A DNA stretch of 64,000 nucleotides from Eubacteriales bacterium (GTDB lineage: Bacteria > Bacillota > Clostridia > Lachnospirales > Lachnospiraceae). Of the stretch, positions 9,031 to 18,877 are shown one piece after another; positions within the stretch are counted from its first letter, which is position 1; every line of letters begins with the position of its first letter. The notes beneath the pieces were generated by a model, which saw only the letters and a list, made by a program, of their open reading frames with translations, did no database searches and was not told the origin of the DNA. The stretch is taken from the NCBI GenBank assembly GCA_030533405.1, contig JAUNJF010000007.1:42512-106511 (forward strand), written 5' to 3'. Position numbers and translations under genes: made by a program.

Positions 9031-9720
9031 TTACTGATTCTCCGCTTCACTACACTCCTTCATTACTTTTGCTGCCCAATGTGCCTCAATCATTAACATA
9101 CAATCATCCTGATAATTCTTCTCTGCTGTCTCCCAAAGCTTTTCCTTCATGTCTTCATACATATCCATATTAACTGTAAAGATTGTTGGTTTCATTTTGT
9201 CAAAGACAACAAGCCACTGATATTCACCCTCTGCACTCTTATCAAAGAAAATACCTACCACCTGACAGTCGTTACCAACCTTTTCCATAATCACAGGAAC
9301 ATAAATGACCTTCATTGCCTCAATAAAACGATCATCAAATCCTTCGTCAAAAATCAATACCTTTTCTCTTAATTCCATATCTGTCATGACCAAACGATAT
9401 CGATATCCACCCTGTGCAAGACGAAGACGATTATCTGTCGCCAACAACTGATTAAAATCAATAATACGCTTTTTCTCTTCCTCATGAATCTGTGGAAGAA
9501 GCCAAATCAAATATTTATTCTCCATGTCATTATATTCAAAATTATAAATAGCTGGTATCAATCTTCCACAGCCTGGACACTTGTTACGAAAGAACATTCC
9601 ATCCATAATTTTTTTCTTTTCTTCCTGATCATAAGGCATTTCCAAACGTGGACGAATCTGAACCTCAATCTCTGCTTTACAATTTGGACACTCTAATATA
9701 CGTTTTTTTATCTCTGCCAT
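9031..9720 (-). CDS. CpXC-domain zinc protein (229 aa)
   Basis: The N-terminus has CPNC (Cys11, Cys14) and CPGC (Cys48, Cys51), the two CPxC pairs that define the CpXC family and probably bind one zinc. The rest is a mixed alpha/beta domain without recognised motif. Its function is not known. It is the first gene of the operon with the DUF6063-like and SMC-like genes (60-nt gap to the next), so it may be a third subunit or a regulator of that complex. Confidence 0.75.
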   Translation of the reverse strand: MAEIKKRILECPNCKAEIEVQIRPRLEMPYDQEEKKKIMDGMFFRNKCPGCGRLIPAIYNFEYNDMENKYLIWLLPQIHEEEKKRIIDFNQLLATDNRLRLAQGGYRYRLVMTDMELREKVLIFDEGFDDRFIEAMKVIYVPVIMEKVGNDCQVVGIFFDKSAEGEYQWLVVFDKMKPTIFTVNMDMYEDMKEKLWETAEKNYQDDCMLMIEAHWAAKVMKECSEAENQ

Positions 9721-9782
9721 GTTAATTCTCCCTCAATGTTTTTCATTTTCTTCTGTTCTTTTATTTTGGAAATCACAAGTCT

Positions 9783-11522
9783 TTAGTTAGACGACACCAG
9801 TCCCTTTTCTGCATCCATTGTGACAACTGCACCCGACTTCAAAATATCTGTTGCATTTGCTGCACCCAATATGACTGGAATATCCAACGATAATCCTACA
9901 ATGCCGGCATGCGAATTATGTCCTTCATTTTCTACGATAATTCCAGATGCCTGTCTTAATTCATCCATAATATCGTTACTGGTTTCTGGCAATACAATAA
10001 TATCACCCTCGTTAAAATTCTCTATGATATCCATCTCATCCTTACCCACGCAAAGACAAGCGGTTGTCTTACGATTATTCACGCCACGTCCCTTAATCAA
10101 GATATGGCCTACAACATGTACCTTAATCAAATTTGTCGTACCAGATACACCGATTGGCACACCTGCTGTAATTACAGTAATCTCACCCTGTTTTACATAG
10201 CCCTTTTTCTCAGCCTGCTCTATAGCATGCTCAAACAAATCTTCTGTATTGGTTTTTTCGTCTACCATAACTGGCAAAACACCCCACGAAAGGTTCAACT
10301 GTCTCCACACATTTTCATATGGTGAGCAACCAATAATCGGACATGCCGGACGGTATTTTGATATCATACGTGCCGTCTTACCAGATTTGGTTACTGTTAC
10401 AATCGCGGTTGCATTCAAATCCATAGCCGTCGTACAGGTTGCATGCGCAATCGCATTTGTGATATCTGGATTTACCAGACTCTCTCTACGATTAAAACGT
10501 TTTACCAGATCAATATCTGCCTCGGTTCGCTCTGCAATCTTCGTCATTGTGCGAAGCGCTTCCACCGGATACATGCCCGCTGCCGTTTCACCAGAAAGCA
10601 TAATGGCTGATGTTCCATCATAAATGGCATTTGCCACATCTGTTGCTTCTGCTCTGGTTGGTCTTGGATTCTTCATCATCGAATCCAACATCTGTGTTGC
10701 AGTAATAACTATCTTCTCTGCATTATATACTTTTCGGATAATCATCTTCTGTATTGATGGCACTTCCTCTAACGGAATCTCAACACCCATGTCACCTCTG
10801 GCAATCATAACGCCATCTGACACACGAATAATCTCATCAATATTATCAACACCCTGCATATTCTCAATCTTCGCAATAATATTAATAAAATCGCAATTAT
10901 TTTCACTTAATATTTCACGAATTGCAAGGATATCATCTGCTTTTCGAACAAATGAGGCCGCAATAAAATCAAATCCCTGTTCAATACCGAAAATGATATC
11001 TGCCTTATCCTGTTCACTGACATATGGTAATGACAATTCCACATTTGGAACATTAACACCCTTATGATTCGAAATCACGCCACCATTTTCCACAATACAA
11101 ATGATGTCTGTATCTGTCATGCTCTCCACACGAAGGGAAATCAATCCATCATCAATCAAAATATTACAGCCCACACGGATATCATCTACCAATCCTTTAT
11201 ATGTGATAGAAACCTGTGTCTCATCACCCTCTATGTCTCTCGTGGTCAATACAAATCGCTGTCCACTCTCAATCGTAACTTTACCGTCCTTAAAATTCTT
11301 CAAACGAATCTCAGGTCCCTTCGTATCCAAAAGTGCGGCAATCGGCAATCCCAACTCCTCACGCAAACGTTTCACACGCTCTAAATTCACCTTGTGCTGT
11401 TCATGTGTTCCATGCGAAAAATTAAATCGGGCAACATTCATGCCCTCTATCATCAGTTCTCTTAATACATTATCATCATCTGTGGCAGGTCCTAGTGTAC
11501 ATATAATCTTTGTTTTACGCAT
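9783..11522 (-). CDS. pyk: Pyruvate kinase with extra C-terminal PEP-utiliser domain (579 aa)
   Basis: Last ATP-forming step of glycolysis: phosphoenolpyruvate plus ADP to pyruvate plus ATP. Starts MRKTKIICTLGPA; the MIARGDMGVEIP and ITATQMLDSM segments carry the active-site region. After the A/B/C domains (about 470 aa), residues 490-579 form an extra PEP-utiliser-like swivel domain with SHAGIVGLS, common in Firmicutes and absent from E. coli PykF. The start has a GAGG ribosome site. It is downstream of the alarmone synthetase, with an inverted repeat between them. Confidence 0.97.
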   Translation of the reverse strand: MRKTKIICTLGPATDDDNVLRELMIEGMNVARFNFSHGTHEQHKVNLERVKRLREELGLPIAALLDTKGPEIRLKNFKDGKVTIESGQRFVLTTRDIEGDETQVSITYKGLVDDIRVGCNILIDDGLISLRVESMTDTDIICIVENGGVISNHKGVNVPNVELSLPYVSEQDKADIIFGIEQGFDFIAASFVRKADDILAIREILSENNCDFINIIAKIENMQGVDNIDEIIRVSDGVMIARGDMGVEIPLEEVPSIQKMIIRKVYNAEKIVITATQMLDSMMKNPRPTRAEATDVANAIYDGTSAIMLSGETAAGMYPVEALRTMTKIAERTEADIDLVKRFNRRESLVNPDITNAIAHATCTTAMDLNATAIVTVTKSGKTARMISKYRPACPIIGCSPYENVWRQLNLSWGVLPVMVDEKTNTEDLFEHAIEQAEKKGYVKQGEITVITAGVPIGVSGTTNLIKVHVVGHILIKGRGVNNRKTTACLCVGKDEMDIIENFNEGDIIVLPETSNDIMDELRQASGIIVENEGHNSHAGIVGLSLDIPVILGAANATDILKSGAVVTMDAEKGLVSSN

Positions 11523-11550
11523 AATTCCTTACCTCTTCTTTATTTGTTAA

Positions 11551-11605
11551 CATAGGTAATTGCGAAACTCAATTTAGGTTATTGAAAGTTTCGCAATTAC
11601 CTATG
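11551..11605. repeat. Short member of a dispersed inverted-repeat family
   Basis: A perfect 18-bp inverted repeat (11551-11568 and 11588-11605; arm begins CATAGGTAATTGCGAAAC) around a 19-nt loop. The loop sequence CTCAATTTAGGTT is shared with the elements at 36995-37207 and 45466-45550. It lies between relQ and pyk, 29 nt upstream of the pyk start, and could act as an RNA hairpin in their transcript. Confidence 0.75.
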
Positions 11606-11680
11606 AATTATCATCAAATTCGCACGGCATATATTATACCACACATACATGCTTTTGCGAATACTCTTTTGTGTGCCAGT

Positions 11681-12448
11681 TTATTCGTCTGCATCCTGCA
11701 CAACCACAGCTTCTTCCTGCTTTCGTTTACTTGCTTCTAACGAATCTAATTTCATGCGAATCTGCTGCATGATTGTGTCGGTTTCTGCAATACGATCAGC
11801 ACATGCTAAAAGCTCTGCTGCAATCATCTCTTCATCATCCGAATCAATGTTTTTCTTATATTTTAATTCATGGTCCAGGCTCGCCCAAAAATCCATTGCC
11901 ATCGTACGAATCTGAATCTCCACACGCATTGGCGTTTTTCCCTTAGAAAAGAATACCGGAATCTCAACTATCATATGATAGCTACGATATCCATTTGGTT
12001 TTGGATATTTGATATAATCCTTAATCTTAATTAGCTTCAAATCATCCTGCATGGCAAGCATTGCTGCAATCTGATAAATATCATCCACAAACTCACAAAT
12101 AATACGGACACCCGCTACATCCGAAAGATTGGACATAATCGCTTCCACCGTAAATGGCAATCCTTTCTTATAAAGTTTTTGTGCAATGCTCTCTGGTTTT
12201 TTCACACGTGATGAAATGCTGCTAATTGGATTTCGATGATATCTGACTGACATTTCATCATTTAACACCTCTGCTTTCGTACGCACTTCGCGAATCGCAC
12301 ATTTATACATCATCATCATTTCCTGAAAAGGTTGCGAATTCATCATAAATATCTTAAGTTTTTCCATTATATCTGCATCTAAAACAGCAAGTCTATCTTC
12401 CTGCTCCTTCTCTCTTAAACTCGGAAGCATTACTGTATTTTCCATCAT
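11681..12448 (-). CDS. relQ: Small alarmone synthetase, RelQ/RelP type GTP pyrophosphokinase (255 aa)
   Basis: Transfers pyrophosphate from ATP to GTP/GDP to make (p)ppGpp. The synthetase domain covers residues about 45-215, with SISSRVKKPESIAQKL, SDVAGVRIICEF, YPKPNGYRSYH and VEIQIRTMAMDFWASLDHE, the standard RelA/SpoT synthetase motifs. It lacks HD hydrolase, TGS and ACT domains, so it is a small synthetase. The ATG at 12448 has GAGGTG before it; the open frame extends 15 codons further upstream without a ribosome site. A small HD-type alarmone hydrolase lies at 37453, so the window holds both directions of the reaction. Confidence 0.92.
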   Translation of the reverse strand: MMENTVMLPSLREKEQEDRLAVLDADIMEKLKIFMMNSQPFQEMMMMYKCAIREVRTKAEVLNDEMSVRYHRNPISSISSRVKKPESIAQKLYKKGLPFTVEAIMSNLSDVAGVRIICEFVDDIYQIAAMLAMQDDLKLIKIKDYIKYPKPNGYRSYHMIVEIPVFFSKGKTPMRVEIQIRTMAMDFWASLDHELKYKKNIDSDDEEMIAAELLACADRIAETDTIMQQIRMKLDSLEASKRKQEEAVVVQDADE

Positions 12449-12572
12449 GTCTTTCACCTCACTAAATGTATACTTCAAAAATATAATTAACATATTATAT
12501 CATATAATCGTGACGAATTTATGAAGGTTTTCTTATTATTTACAAAACAACAAATGATTTCCTGCTCGTATC

Positions 12573-12601
12573 TTGCATACAAGCAGTATTTATAATATAA
12601 T
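12573..12601 (+). promoter_or_regulatory. Promoter of the cellobiose phosphorylase gene
   Basis: TTGCAT (12573-12578) and TATAAT (12596-12601) are 17 nt apart, about 50 nt upstream of the ATG at 12651. An overlapping TATAAT begins 5 nt earlier. Confidence 0.6.
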
Positions 12602-12650
12602 GATTCTATGTGGCCTGGGGGGCCAACAATTTGAAAGAGAGGTATTATAT

Positions 12651-15128
12651 ATGAAATTTGGTTACTTTGATGACGCAAACAGAGAATATGTCATCACATC
12701 TCCAAGAACTCCTTATCCATGGATTAACTACCTTGGAACACAGGGATTCTTCTCATTAATCTCTAATACTGCAGGAGGATATTCATTCTATAAGGATGCT
12801 CGTCTTCGTAGAATTACACGTTATCGTTACAATAACGTTCCAATTGATATGGGAGGTCGTTACTTCTATATTAATGAGAACGGTACCATTTGGAACCCAG
12901 GCTGGTCTCCAGTTAAGACAGAGCTTGACTCTTACGAGTGTCGTCACGGTATGGGTTACACAGTAATTACTGGTAAGAAAAATGATTTGAAAGCTGAAGT
13001 TACTTTCTTCGTTCCACAGGACTACAATGGTGAGGTTCAACAAGTTGTTCTTACAAACGAAAGCGCTGCTGAGAAGACATTCTCACTTTTCTCTTTTGCA
13101 GAATGGTGTTTATGGGATGCTCAGGATGATAGCAACAACTTCCAGCGTAACTTCTCTACAGGTCGTGTAGAAATTAAAGATTCTGTTATCTATCACAAGA
13201 CAGAGTACAGAGATCGTCGTGATCACTACGCTTTCTACTCTGTAAACGATACAATCGATGGATATGATACAGACAGAGATTCCTTCATCGGTCTTTACAA
13301 TGGTTTCCACAACCCACAGGCAGTTGAAGCCGGTAAATCAAATGATTCATTTGCTGATGGTTGGGCTCCTATCGCTTCGCATTATAAGAAAATCACACTT
13401 GCTCCTGGCGAGTCAAAGACATTGGTATTCGTACTTGGCTACGTAGAAATGCCAGTTGATCAGAAATTCGAAGCAGATGGCAAGACAATTAATAAGGTTA
13501 AAGCGCTTGAGATGATTGAGCAGTTCAACACACCTGAGAAATTTGCAGCTGGTATGGCTGATTTGAAGGCTTATTGGGATAAGCTCTTAGGTATCCTTAG
13601 CGTAGATACTCCAGACGATAAGGTTAACCGTATGGTTAATATTTGGAATCAGTATCAGTGTATGGTTACATTTAACCTTTCACGTTCTGCTTCTTACTTT
13701 GAGTCAGGTATCGGTCGTGGTATGGGATTTAGAGATTCCAACCAGGATGTACTTGGTTTCGTTCACCAGATTCCAGACAGAGCAAAAGAAAGAATTATCG
13801 ATATCGCTTCTACACAATTCCCTGATGGTGGATGTTATCATCAGTATCAGCCACTTACAAAGAAAGGTAACGCTGACATCGGTGGCGATTTCTCAGATGA
13901 TCCATTATGGTTAATTCTTTCTGTTTCTGCATACATCAAAGAGACAGGCGATTGGACAATCTTAGATGAAATGGTTCCATATGACAATGATATGAGCAAG
14001 GCACAGCCAATGCTCGATCACTTAAAGGTTTCTTTCTACCATATCGTAGAGAACTTGGGACCTCACGGTCTTCCACTTGCAATGCGTGCTGACTGGAATG
14101 ACTGTATCAACCTTTCATGCTTCTCTGATACACCAGGCGAAAGCTTCCAGACCTATACAAATCCTAAGTTTGCAGCAGAAGGCGGTTATTCTAAGGTTGC
14201 CGAGTCTGCATTTGTAGCTGCACTCTTTACATATGCTGGTCCTAACTATGTATCTATCCTTAAACATTTAGGTAAGGATGATGAGGCTGCTAAGGCACAG
14301 GCTGAGATCGATAAGATGATGGCAAACATGATGGAATCTGCTTGGGATGGCGACTGGTTCATCCGTGCTTACGATGCAAATGGTAAGAAGATGGGTTCTA
14401 AGGAATGTGAGGAAGGTCAGATTTTCATCGAGCCACAGGGATTTGCAATTATGTCAGGTCTTGATGAGGAAATCACAAAGAAAACGCTCAAGGCAGTGGA
14501 TGAAAGACTTAACACACAGCATGGTCTTGTGTTGAACAACCCAGCATTTACAAAATATTATGTTGAATATGGTGAGATTTCTACTTATCCAGGTGGATAC
14601 AAGGAGAACGCTGGTATCTTCACACACAATAATGCATGGATTATCTGTGCTGCAGCTTATGCTGGTGAAGGAGATCAGGCATTTAAGTATTACTCAGAAA
14701 TCGCTCCTGCATTTACAGAAGAAACATCCGATCTTCATAAGACTGAGCCATATGTATATGGTCAGATGATTGGTGGTAAGGATGCTGGTTCTGATATCGG
14801 TCAGACAGGTAAAAACTTTGGTCAGGGTAAAAACTCATGGTTAACAGGTACCGCTGCTTGGAACATGGTTGCCATTTCTCAGTACATTTTAGGTGTACAG
14901 GCTGACTTTGACGGATTAAAGATTGATCCTTCTATTCCAGCTGCTTGGGATGGCATGACAGCAACTCGTCAGTTCCGTGGTGCTACTTATGACATTAAAG
15001 TTTCAAATCCAGATCATGTTTGCAAGGGTATCAAGAGTGTCACTGTAGACGGCAACGCAATTGATGGAAATGTACTTCCAGTATTTAATGATGGTAAGTC
15101 ACATAGCGTTGAAGTTGTAATGGGATAA
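12651..15128 (+). CDS. Cellobiose phosphorylase, GH94 (825 aa)
   Basis: Phosphorolyses cellobiose to glucose and alpha-glucose 1-phosphate in the cytosol, saving ATP during cellulose use. The start [16 protein letters not shown] is that of clostridial cellobiose phosphorylases, and [10 protein letters not shown] carries the catalytic acid Asp; [18 protein letters not shown] and the DWND motif are also present. Length (825 aa) fits the family's 800-830. The ATG at 12651 has GAGAGG at proper spacing; the open frame starts 26 codons upstream without a ribosome site. Codons such as CGT and GGT are frequent, unlike most neighbours, suggesting high expression. Its product glucose 1-phosphate links it to glycolysis. 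Other GH94 enzymes (e.g. cellodextrin phosphorylase) are much longer. Confidence 0.93.
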   Translation: MKFGYFDDANREYVITSPRTPYPWINYLGTQGFFSLISNTAGGYSFYKDARLRRITRYRYNNVPIDMGGRYFYINENGTIWNPGWSPVKTELDSYECRHGMGYTVITGKKNDLKAEVTFFVPQDYNGEVQQVVLTNESAAEKTFSLFSFAEWCLWDAQDDSNNFQRNFSTGRVEIKDSVIYHKTEYRDRRDHYAFYSVNDTIDGYDTDRDSFIGLYNGFHNPQAVEAGKSNDSFADGWAPIASHYKKITLAPGESKTLVFVLGYVEMPVDQKFEADGKTINKVKALEMIEQFNTPEKFAAGMADLKAYWDKLLGILSVDTPDDKVNRMVNIWNQYQCMVTFNLSRSASYFESGIGRGMGFRDSNQDVLGFVHQIPDRAKERIIDIASTQFPDGGCYHQYQPLTKKGNADIGGDFSDDPLWLILSVSAYIKETGDWTILDEMVPYDNDMSKAQPMLDHLKVSFYHIVENLGPHGLPLAMRADWNDCINLSCFSDTPGESFQTYTNPKFAAEGGYSKVAESAFVAALFTYAGPNYVSILKHLGKDDEAAKAQAEIDKMMANMMESAWDGDWFIRAYDANGKKMGSKECEEGQIFIEPQGFAIMSGLDEEITKKTLKAVDERLNTQHGLVLNNPAFTKYYVEYGEISTYPGGYKENAGIFTHNNAWIICAAAYAGEGDQAFKYYSEIAPAFTEETSDLHKTEPYVYGQMIGGKDAGSDIGQTGKNFGQGKNSWLTGTAAWNMVAISQYILGVQADFDGLKIDPSIPAAWDGMTATRQFRGATYDIKVSNPDHVCKGIKSVTVDGNAIDGNVLPVFNDGKSHSVEVVMG

Positions 15129-15157
15129 AACAAAAAAAAGAAAAGGAAATAAGAAAA

Positions 15158-15805
15158 ATGAAACAAACAAAAGTAAAATTTAGTTTATTGCTCTTACTCA
15201 TTGTAGTAATGGGTTGCTCACTTATGGGATGCGGTACATTCCCAGCTAGTAAATATGTACAGTCTTGTTTAGATTGTAGTTTCCACGGTGAATTTGCATC
15301 TTATATGGAAATGACAAAATCATCAGAAGAAGAAGTATCTGCTGCGTACAACCAATTAATCGATTCAGAAGTATCTGCTTTATCCGGTGCATATAATGTT
15401 TCTGACGAACAGAAAGAAAAATTCAGAGCTCTTTTTATTGATATGTACAAATTATGCAAATACGAGGTTGGTGAAGCAACCAACGGCGAGAACAAATCTT
15501 ACTCTGTTCCTGTAACAACATATAAATTAAAAATATTTGACGGATTAGCAGCTGAAACAGAGAAATTTGCAGCTGACTATTTCGAAAAAAATCAGGAAGC
15601 TACACCTGATGAATTATATGCAGCTGTTTTAGATAACATGTATGATATTCTTCAGGAGAAAATCAAAAATCCAGAATATGAAGAAGGTGTTACTACTACT
15701 ATTACAGTAGCTCCTAGCGCTACGGATTCCAATGTTTATACAATTAGTCCTCAGGATTTACAAAACATGGTTTCCAACCTTCTTGACATTGAAAATCAAC
15801 AGTAA
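15158..15805 (+). CDS. Putative lipoprotein of unknown function (215 aa)
   Basis: Signal segment MKQTKVKFSLLLLLIVVMG followed by two lipobox-like sites, VMGC (Cys20) and LMGC (Cys25), so it is probably lipid-anchored outside the membrane. The rest is acidic, helical and resembles DUF5105-like lipoproteins; no catalytic motif is visible. It begins 29 nt after the cellobiose phosphorylase stop, without a clear terminator between, so it may be cotranscribed. Confidence 0.75.
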   Translation: MKQTKVKFSLLLLLIVVMGCSLMGCGTFPASKYVQSCLDCSFHGEFASYMEMTKSSEEEVSAAYNQLIDSEVSALSGAYNVSDEQKEKFRALFIDMYKLCKYEVGEATNGENKSYSVPVTTYKLKIFDGLAAETEKFAADYFEKNQEATPDELYAAVLDNMYDILQEKIKNPEYEEGVTTTITVAPSATDSNVYTISPQDLQNMVSNLLDIENQQ

Positions 15806-15851
15806 ATCAAATTAATGGATTTTGTATAATACGAAAGAAAGGAGTAACAAT

Positions 15852-16025
15852 ATGGATTTATGTGAACAATGCGTACACTATGTGTACGATGAAGAATGGG
15901 AATGTTATGAATGCGATGTCAATCTGGACGAAGATGATATGGTAAAATTCCTTCAAGGTCGCAATACAGATTGCTCCTTCTTTCGTCTAGATGATGAATA
16001 TGGCGTTGTACGCCACCAAATGTAA
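15852..16025 (+). CDS. Small Cys-rich protein, DUF6472-like (57 aa)
   Basis: Acidic 57-residue protein with CEQCVHY, a CYEC pair and a fifth Cys in NTDCSFFR, suggesting a small zinc knuckle; the pattern resembles DUF6472, common in Lachnospiraceae. The ATG at 15852 has AAAGGAG upstream. A clear terminator follows. Function unknown. Confidence 0.75.
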   Translation: MDLCEQCVHYVYDEEWECYECDVNLDEDDMVKFLQGRNTDCSFFRLDDEYGVVRHQM

Positions 16026-16030
16026 TAACC

Positions 16031-16062
16031 AAAGGACTGACCAATATGGTCGGTCCTTTTTT
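16031..16062 (+). terminator. Rho-independent terminator after the Cys-rich gene
   Basis: AAAGGACTGACC pairs with GGTCGGTCCTTT (11 of 12) across AATAT, followed by a run of six T. Confidence 0.85.
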
Positions 16063-16080
16063 CATTCTTACACCTCTATA

Positions 16081-16211
16081 GATCTTCTTTCGCCCACCTA
16101 TCCCAAGTTTTTTTCGAATAAGTTCATCCGCATATATCACCAGTTTTCTCTCGGTTTGTTTTTTTCAGAAACTCTAAAAAATTCTTGAATTTGGGGGTAG
16201 GTGGGCGAGAT
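16081..16211. repeat. Imperfect long inverted repeat between the two terminators
   Basis: GATCTTCTTTCGCCCACCTA at 16081-16100 and its near reverse complement TAGGTGGGCGAGATC at 16197-16211 share an exact 11-bp core (TCGCCCACCTA) plus flanking GATCT and CCCAA matches. About 95 nt separate the arms. Role unknown. Confidence 0.5.
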
Positions 16212-16232
16212 CCATAAAAGCTTCTAGAAGTA

Positions 16233-16264
16233 AAAAAAGACCTGACCATATTGGTCAAGTCCTT
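16233..16264 (-). terminator. Terminator of acpP
   Basis: On the minus strand AAGGACTTGACC pairs with GGTCAGGTC across AATAT and is followed by seven T. The hairpin core resembles that of the convergent terminator at 16031. Confidence 0.85.
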
Positions 16265-16280
16265 AAAATTTTATTATGAA

Positions 16281-16514
16281 TTATGCCTCAACGCCATGAG
16301 CCTTTAAGTACTCCATAACATCTTCTACTGTTGCAATGCTCTCTAACTCTTCAGCAGGAATCTCAACATCATATTCCTCTTCTAAAGCCATTACTAACTC
16401 AAATAAATCTAATGAGTCAGCACCTAAATCCTCTTTGAAGTTAGAAGTTAATTCGATTTCGCTCTCATCAACGCTAAGCTGCTCAGCGATAATTTCTTTC
16501 ATCTTTTCAAACAT
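16281..16514 (-). CDS. acpP: Acyl carrier protein (77 aa)
   Basis: Carries acyl chains on a phosphopantetheine arm in fatty acid synthesis. The [11 protein letters not shown] motif puts the modified Ser at residue 34, and the acidic four-helix composition is standard. It stands alone with its own strong promoter and terminator, not in a fab operon, so it could be a housekeeping or a secondary ACP. Confidence 0.95.
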   Translation of the reverse strand: MFEKMKEIIAEQLSVDESEIELTSNFKEDLGADSLDLFELVMALEEEYDVEIPAEELESIATVEDVMEYLKAHGVEA

Positions 16515-16574
16515 AATACGTTCTCCTTTTTATTCTTATTAGTCATGTCCATACAGACCTCTCTGTCACTAGAA

Positions 16575-16603
16575 AATATACTATATGATATAGGTACTGT
16601 CAA
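16575..16603 (-). promoter_or_regulatory. Promoter of acpP
   Basis: TTGACA (16603-16598), a 17-nt spacer and TATATT (16580-16575) on the minus strand, about 60 nt upstream of the acpP start. Confidence 0.75.
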
Positions 16604-16651
16604 GCAATATAAACAATTTTTTCAAAAGTATAATATCGCTTATATTCAGCC

Positions 16652-18702
16652 TTATTCGAAACATACACGTTCGAATTCATCGATCGGCATCGGTTTAGCA
16701 AAATAGTACCCTTGTGCCACATCGCAACTTGCAGATTTTAGGAAATCAACATGTTCTTTCGTCTCAACACCCTCTGCCACAACGGACAATCTCAAATCCT
16801 TTGCCATCGCAATCGTATGACTAATGACTATCTTTCCTTTTTCCGTTGTTAACTTTTTATCGAGGAAATCCTTATCAATCTTAATCGTATCAACTGGAAC
16901 CTGACGAATCATATTCAAAGATGAATATCCCGAACCAAAATCATCCATTCCAAACGGAATCCCATATCCTGCAATTTTACCATGACATTATACAATTCTA
17001 TAGAATCATAGAAAAATGTCTCTGTAATCTCAAGTGTTAAATCAGATGGCAAAATGTCATATTTGCGAAGCAATCGCTTCCACACACCTACCAAATCATT
17101 ATTTCTTATATGATATCTGGAAATATTTACAGAAAGTGGAACCGTTCTCTTTCCCTCTGCCTTCCATCTAGCTAGTGTTTTACATGCTTCTTCCCACATG
17201 TACTCATCTAATCTCAAAATAAAGCCATTCTTTTCAAATAAAGGAATAAAATCATTTGGTTGTATCAATCCCTTTACAGGATGTTTCCAACGAGCCAAAA
17301 CCTCTGCACCACAAATCTGACCAGTTTCTAAGCTGAACTTTGGTTGCAAATACATAACAAACTGCTTATCCGCGATTGCCACATTCATATCCTGCTCAAT
17401 CTCTGTTGTCTTTAGCATCTCATTTCGATAATGCTCATCATAAAACTCACAAAACTTAATTGCATTGGTCTTTACAGTTCTTGACGCAAGTGTCGCACGA
17501 TCACACATTAAGTTAATTGGCACTTCCCGATTTTCGATCAAATAAACACCGAAGCTTGTATTAATGTCAAACGAGAAATCATTGCGAAAGACTGCTTTTC
17601 GTATCTTCTCAATCAACTTAATGATATCACCCTTTTTCTGATACGAAGTGCAAATCAAAAACATATCAGAATGTACTCTGCAGCATACGCCATCGATTGT
17701 GATTTTATTCTTTAACACATCCGCAATATGTTTGATCACATCATCACCTGTTGACATACCAAACAAGTCATTAATCATCTTAAAACGATCAATATCAAAC
17801 GCTATGATTGCATAGGTTCGCTCATCACCTCTTAATATGTGTTCTACAGAAGCATAAAAACGATTGATATTATATAAACCTGTCAAAATATCATATTCGG
17901 AACGATACTGTATCACCTCATGAGATTTCACAATCTCATCCACATCCTTTAATGTTCCTATGATTCGGTTAAGATTGCCAAGCTGATCCCTAATATACTG
18001 CACACAAATACGATACCATCCAACCTTTCCGTTCACTTCACACATACGGCAGGTAATCTCACGAAAATCATCATCTCTATTTTCAAACAATAATTTGTAT
18101 GTATCCACATCCTCTGCATAAATCAATGCTTCTGTCTCAGAGAATTTTGTAAAATCAACACTCTGTATCTTACTAATTCCAAATCGTTCCTGAAACAGCG
18201 GTGAACAATAAAATTCATCATTTTCACAGTTATATTCAAATACAATTGTTTTTAACTGATTCACAACTGTCTGATACAATTCCCCAGAAAGACGCAACAT
18301 CTCCTTATATTGCGCAAAAGAACGCTCCTCTGCTCGTTTTTTCGCTTCCATTAGCGAATCCGTATCCAGAACCGTACACAAAATTACAGTCTGATCATCT
18401 GTCCACTTTATTCCATTTGCCTTTATTTGAATCTTAACGTCATACGAATCATAACAACGCTCCGTTACAATCTCTTCTCCGACTTTAATATTCATAAAAG
18501 GACAATCCATGCAAGGTCGTTCCATCATATGAAAACCCAGATAGCAACCTACATTTTCAAGCTGTACACCAAAAACATCTTTTGCAACCTGATTTGCATA
18601 TAAAACAACGAAATCCTCTTTCCGAATAATAAACATTGCCTGCCACGATATATCCATAATCTGGCGTGCAATTACGACATCCTTTTCCTTATTACGCTCC
18701 AT
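16652..18702 (-). pseudogene. PAS-PAS-GGDEF-EAL protein, frameshifted in the EAL domain
   Basis: Reads from the ATG at 18702 as two PAS-like sensor regions (about 10-110 and 140-255), a GGDEF domain (265-425) and an EAL domain (440 on). The GGDEF motif is degenerate (VHSDMF), so no cyclic-di-GMP synthesis is expected. The EAL domain has EVLARW and LEITETFF, then the frame breaks after GFRLE and stops early; the second frame continues MDDFGSGYSSLN, IKIDKDF and AEGVET to 16652. One missing T at 16948-16949 (an A on the coding strand, GAATG instead of GAAATG) explains it. Restored, the protein would be about 683 aa and a likely phosphodiesterase. A sequencing or assembly error cannot be excluded. 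Confidence 0.85.
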
Positions 18703-18837
18703 ACATTCACCTCATTTTCACCGAAAAATACAATGAATTTACCACAAAATGTTAATTATAATTAAGTATATCATATATTAGAAACAACATACAAGAAAAT
18801 CTTACCTTCCTATTACATTCATGTCATTTTCCACAAA

Positions 18838-18870
18838 AAAAATTAGCACATATTTACATGCGCTAATTTT
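18838..18870 (-). terminator. Terminator of the SpoIIQ-like gene
   Basis: On the minus strand AAAATTAGCGCAT pairs with ATGTGCTAATTTT and runs into eight T, just past the stop at 18878. Confidence 0.85.
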
Positions 18871-18877
18871 CTTCTTT

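Noticed and set aside
3768-9720. Wadjet (JetABCD) defence system
   Set aside because: No JetA-like kleisin or JetD-like topoisomerase/nuclease gene is present beside the SMC-like gene.
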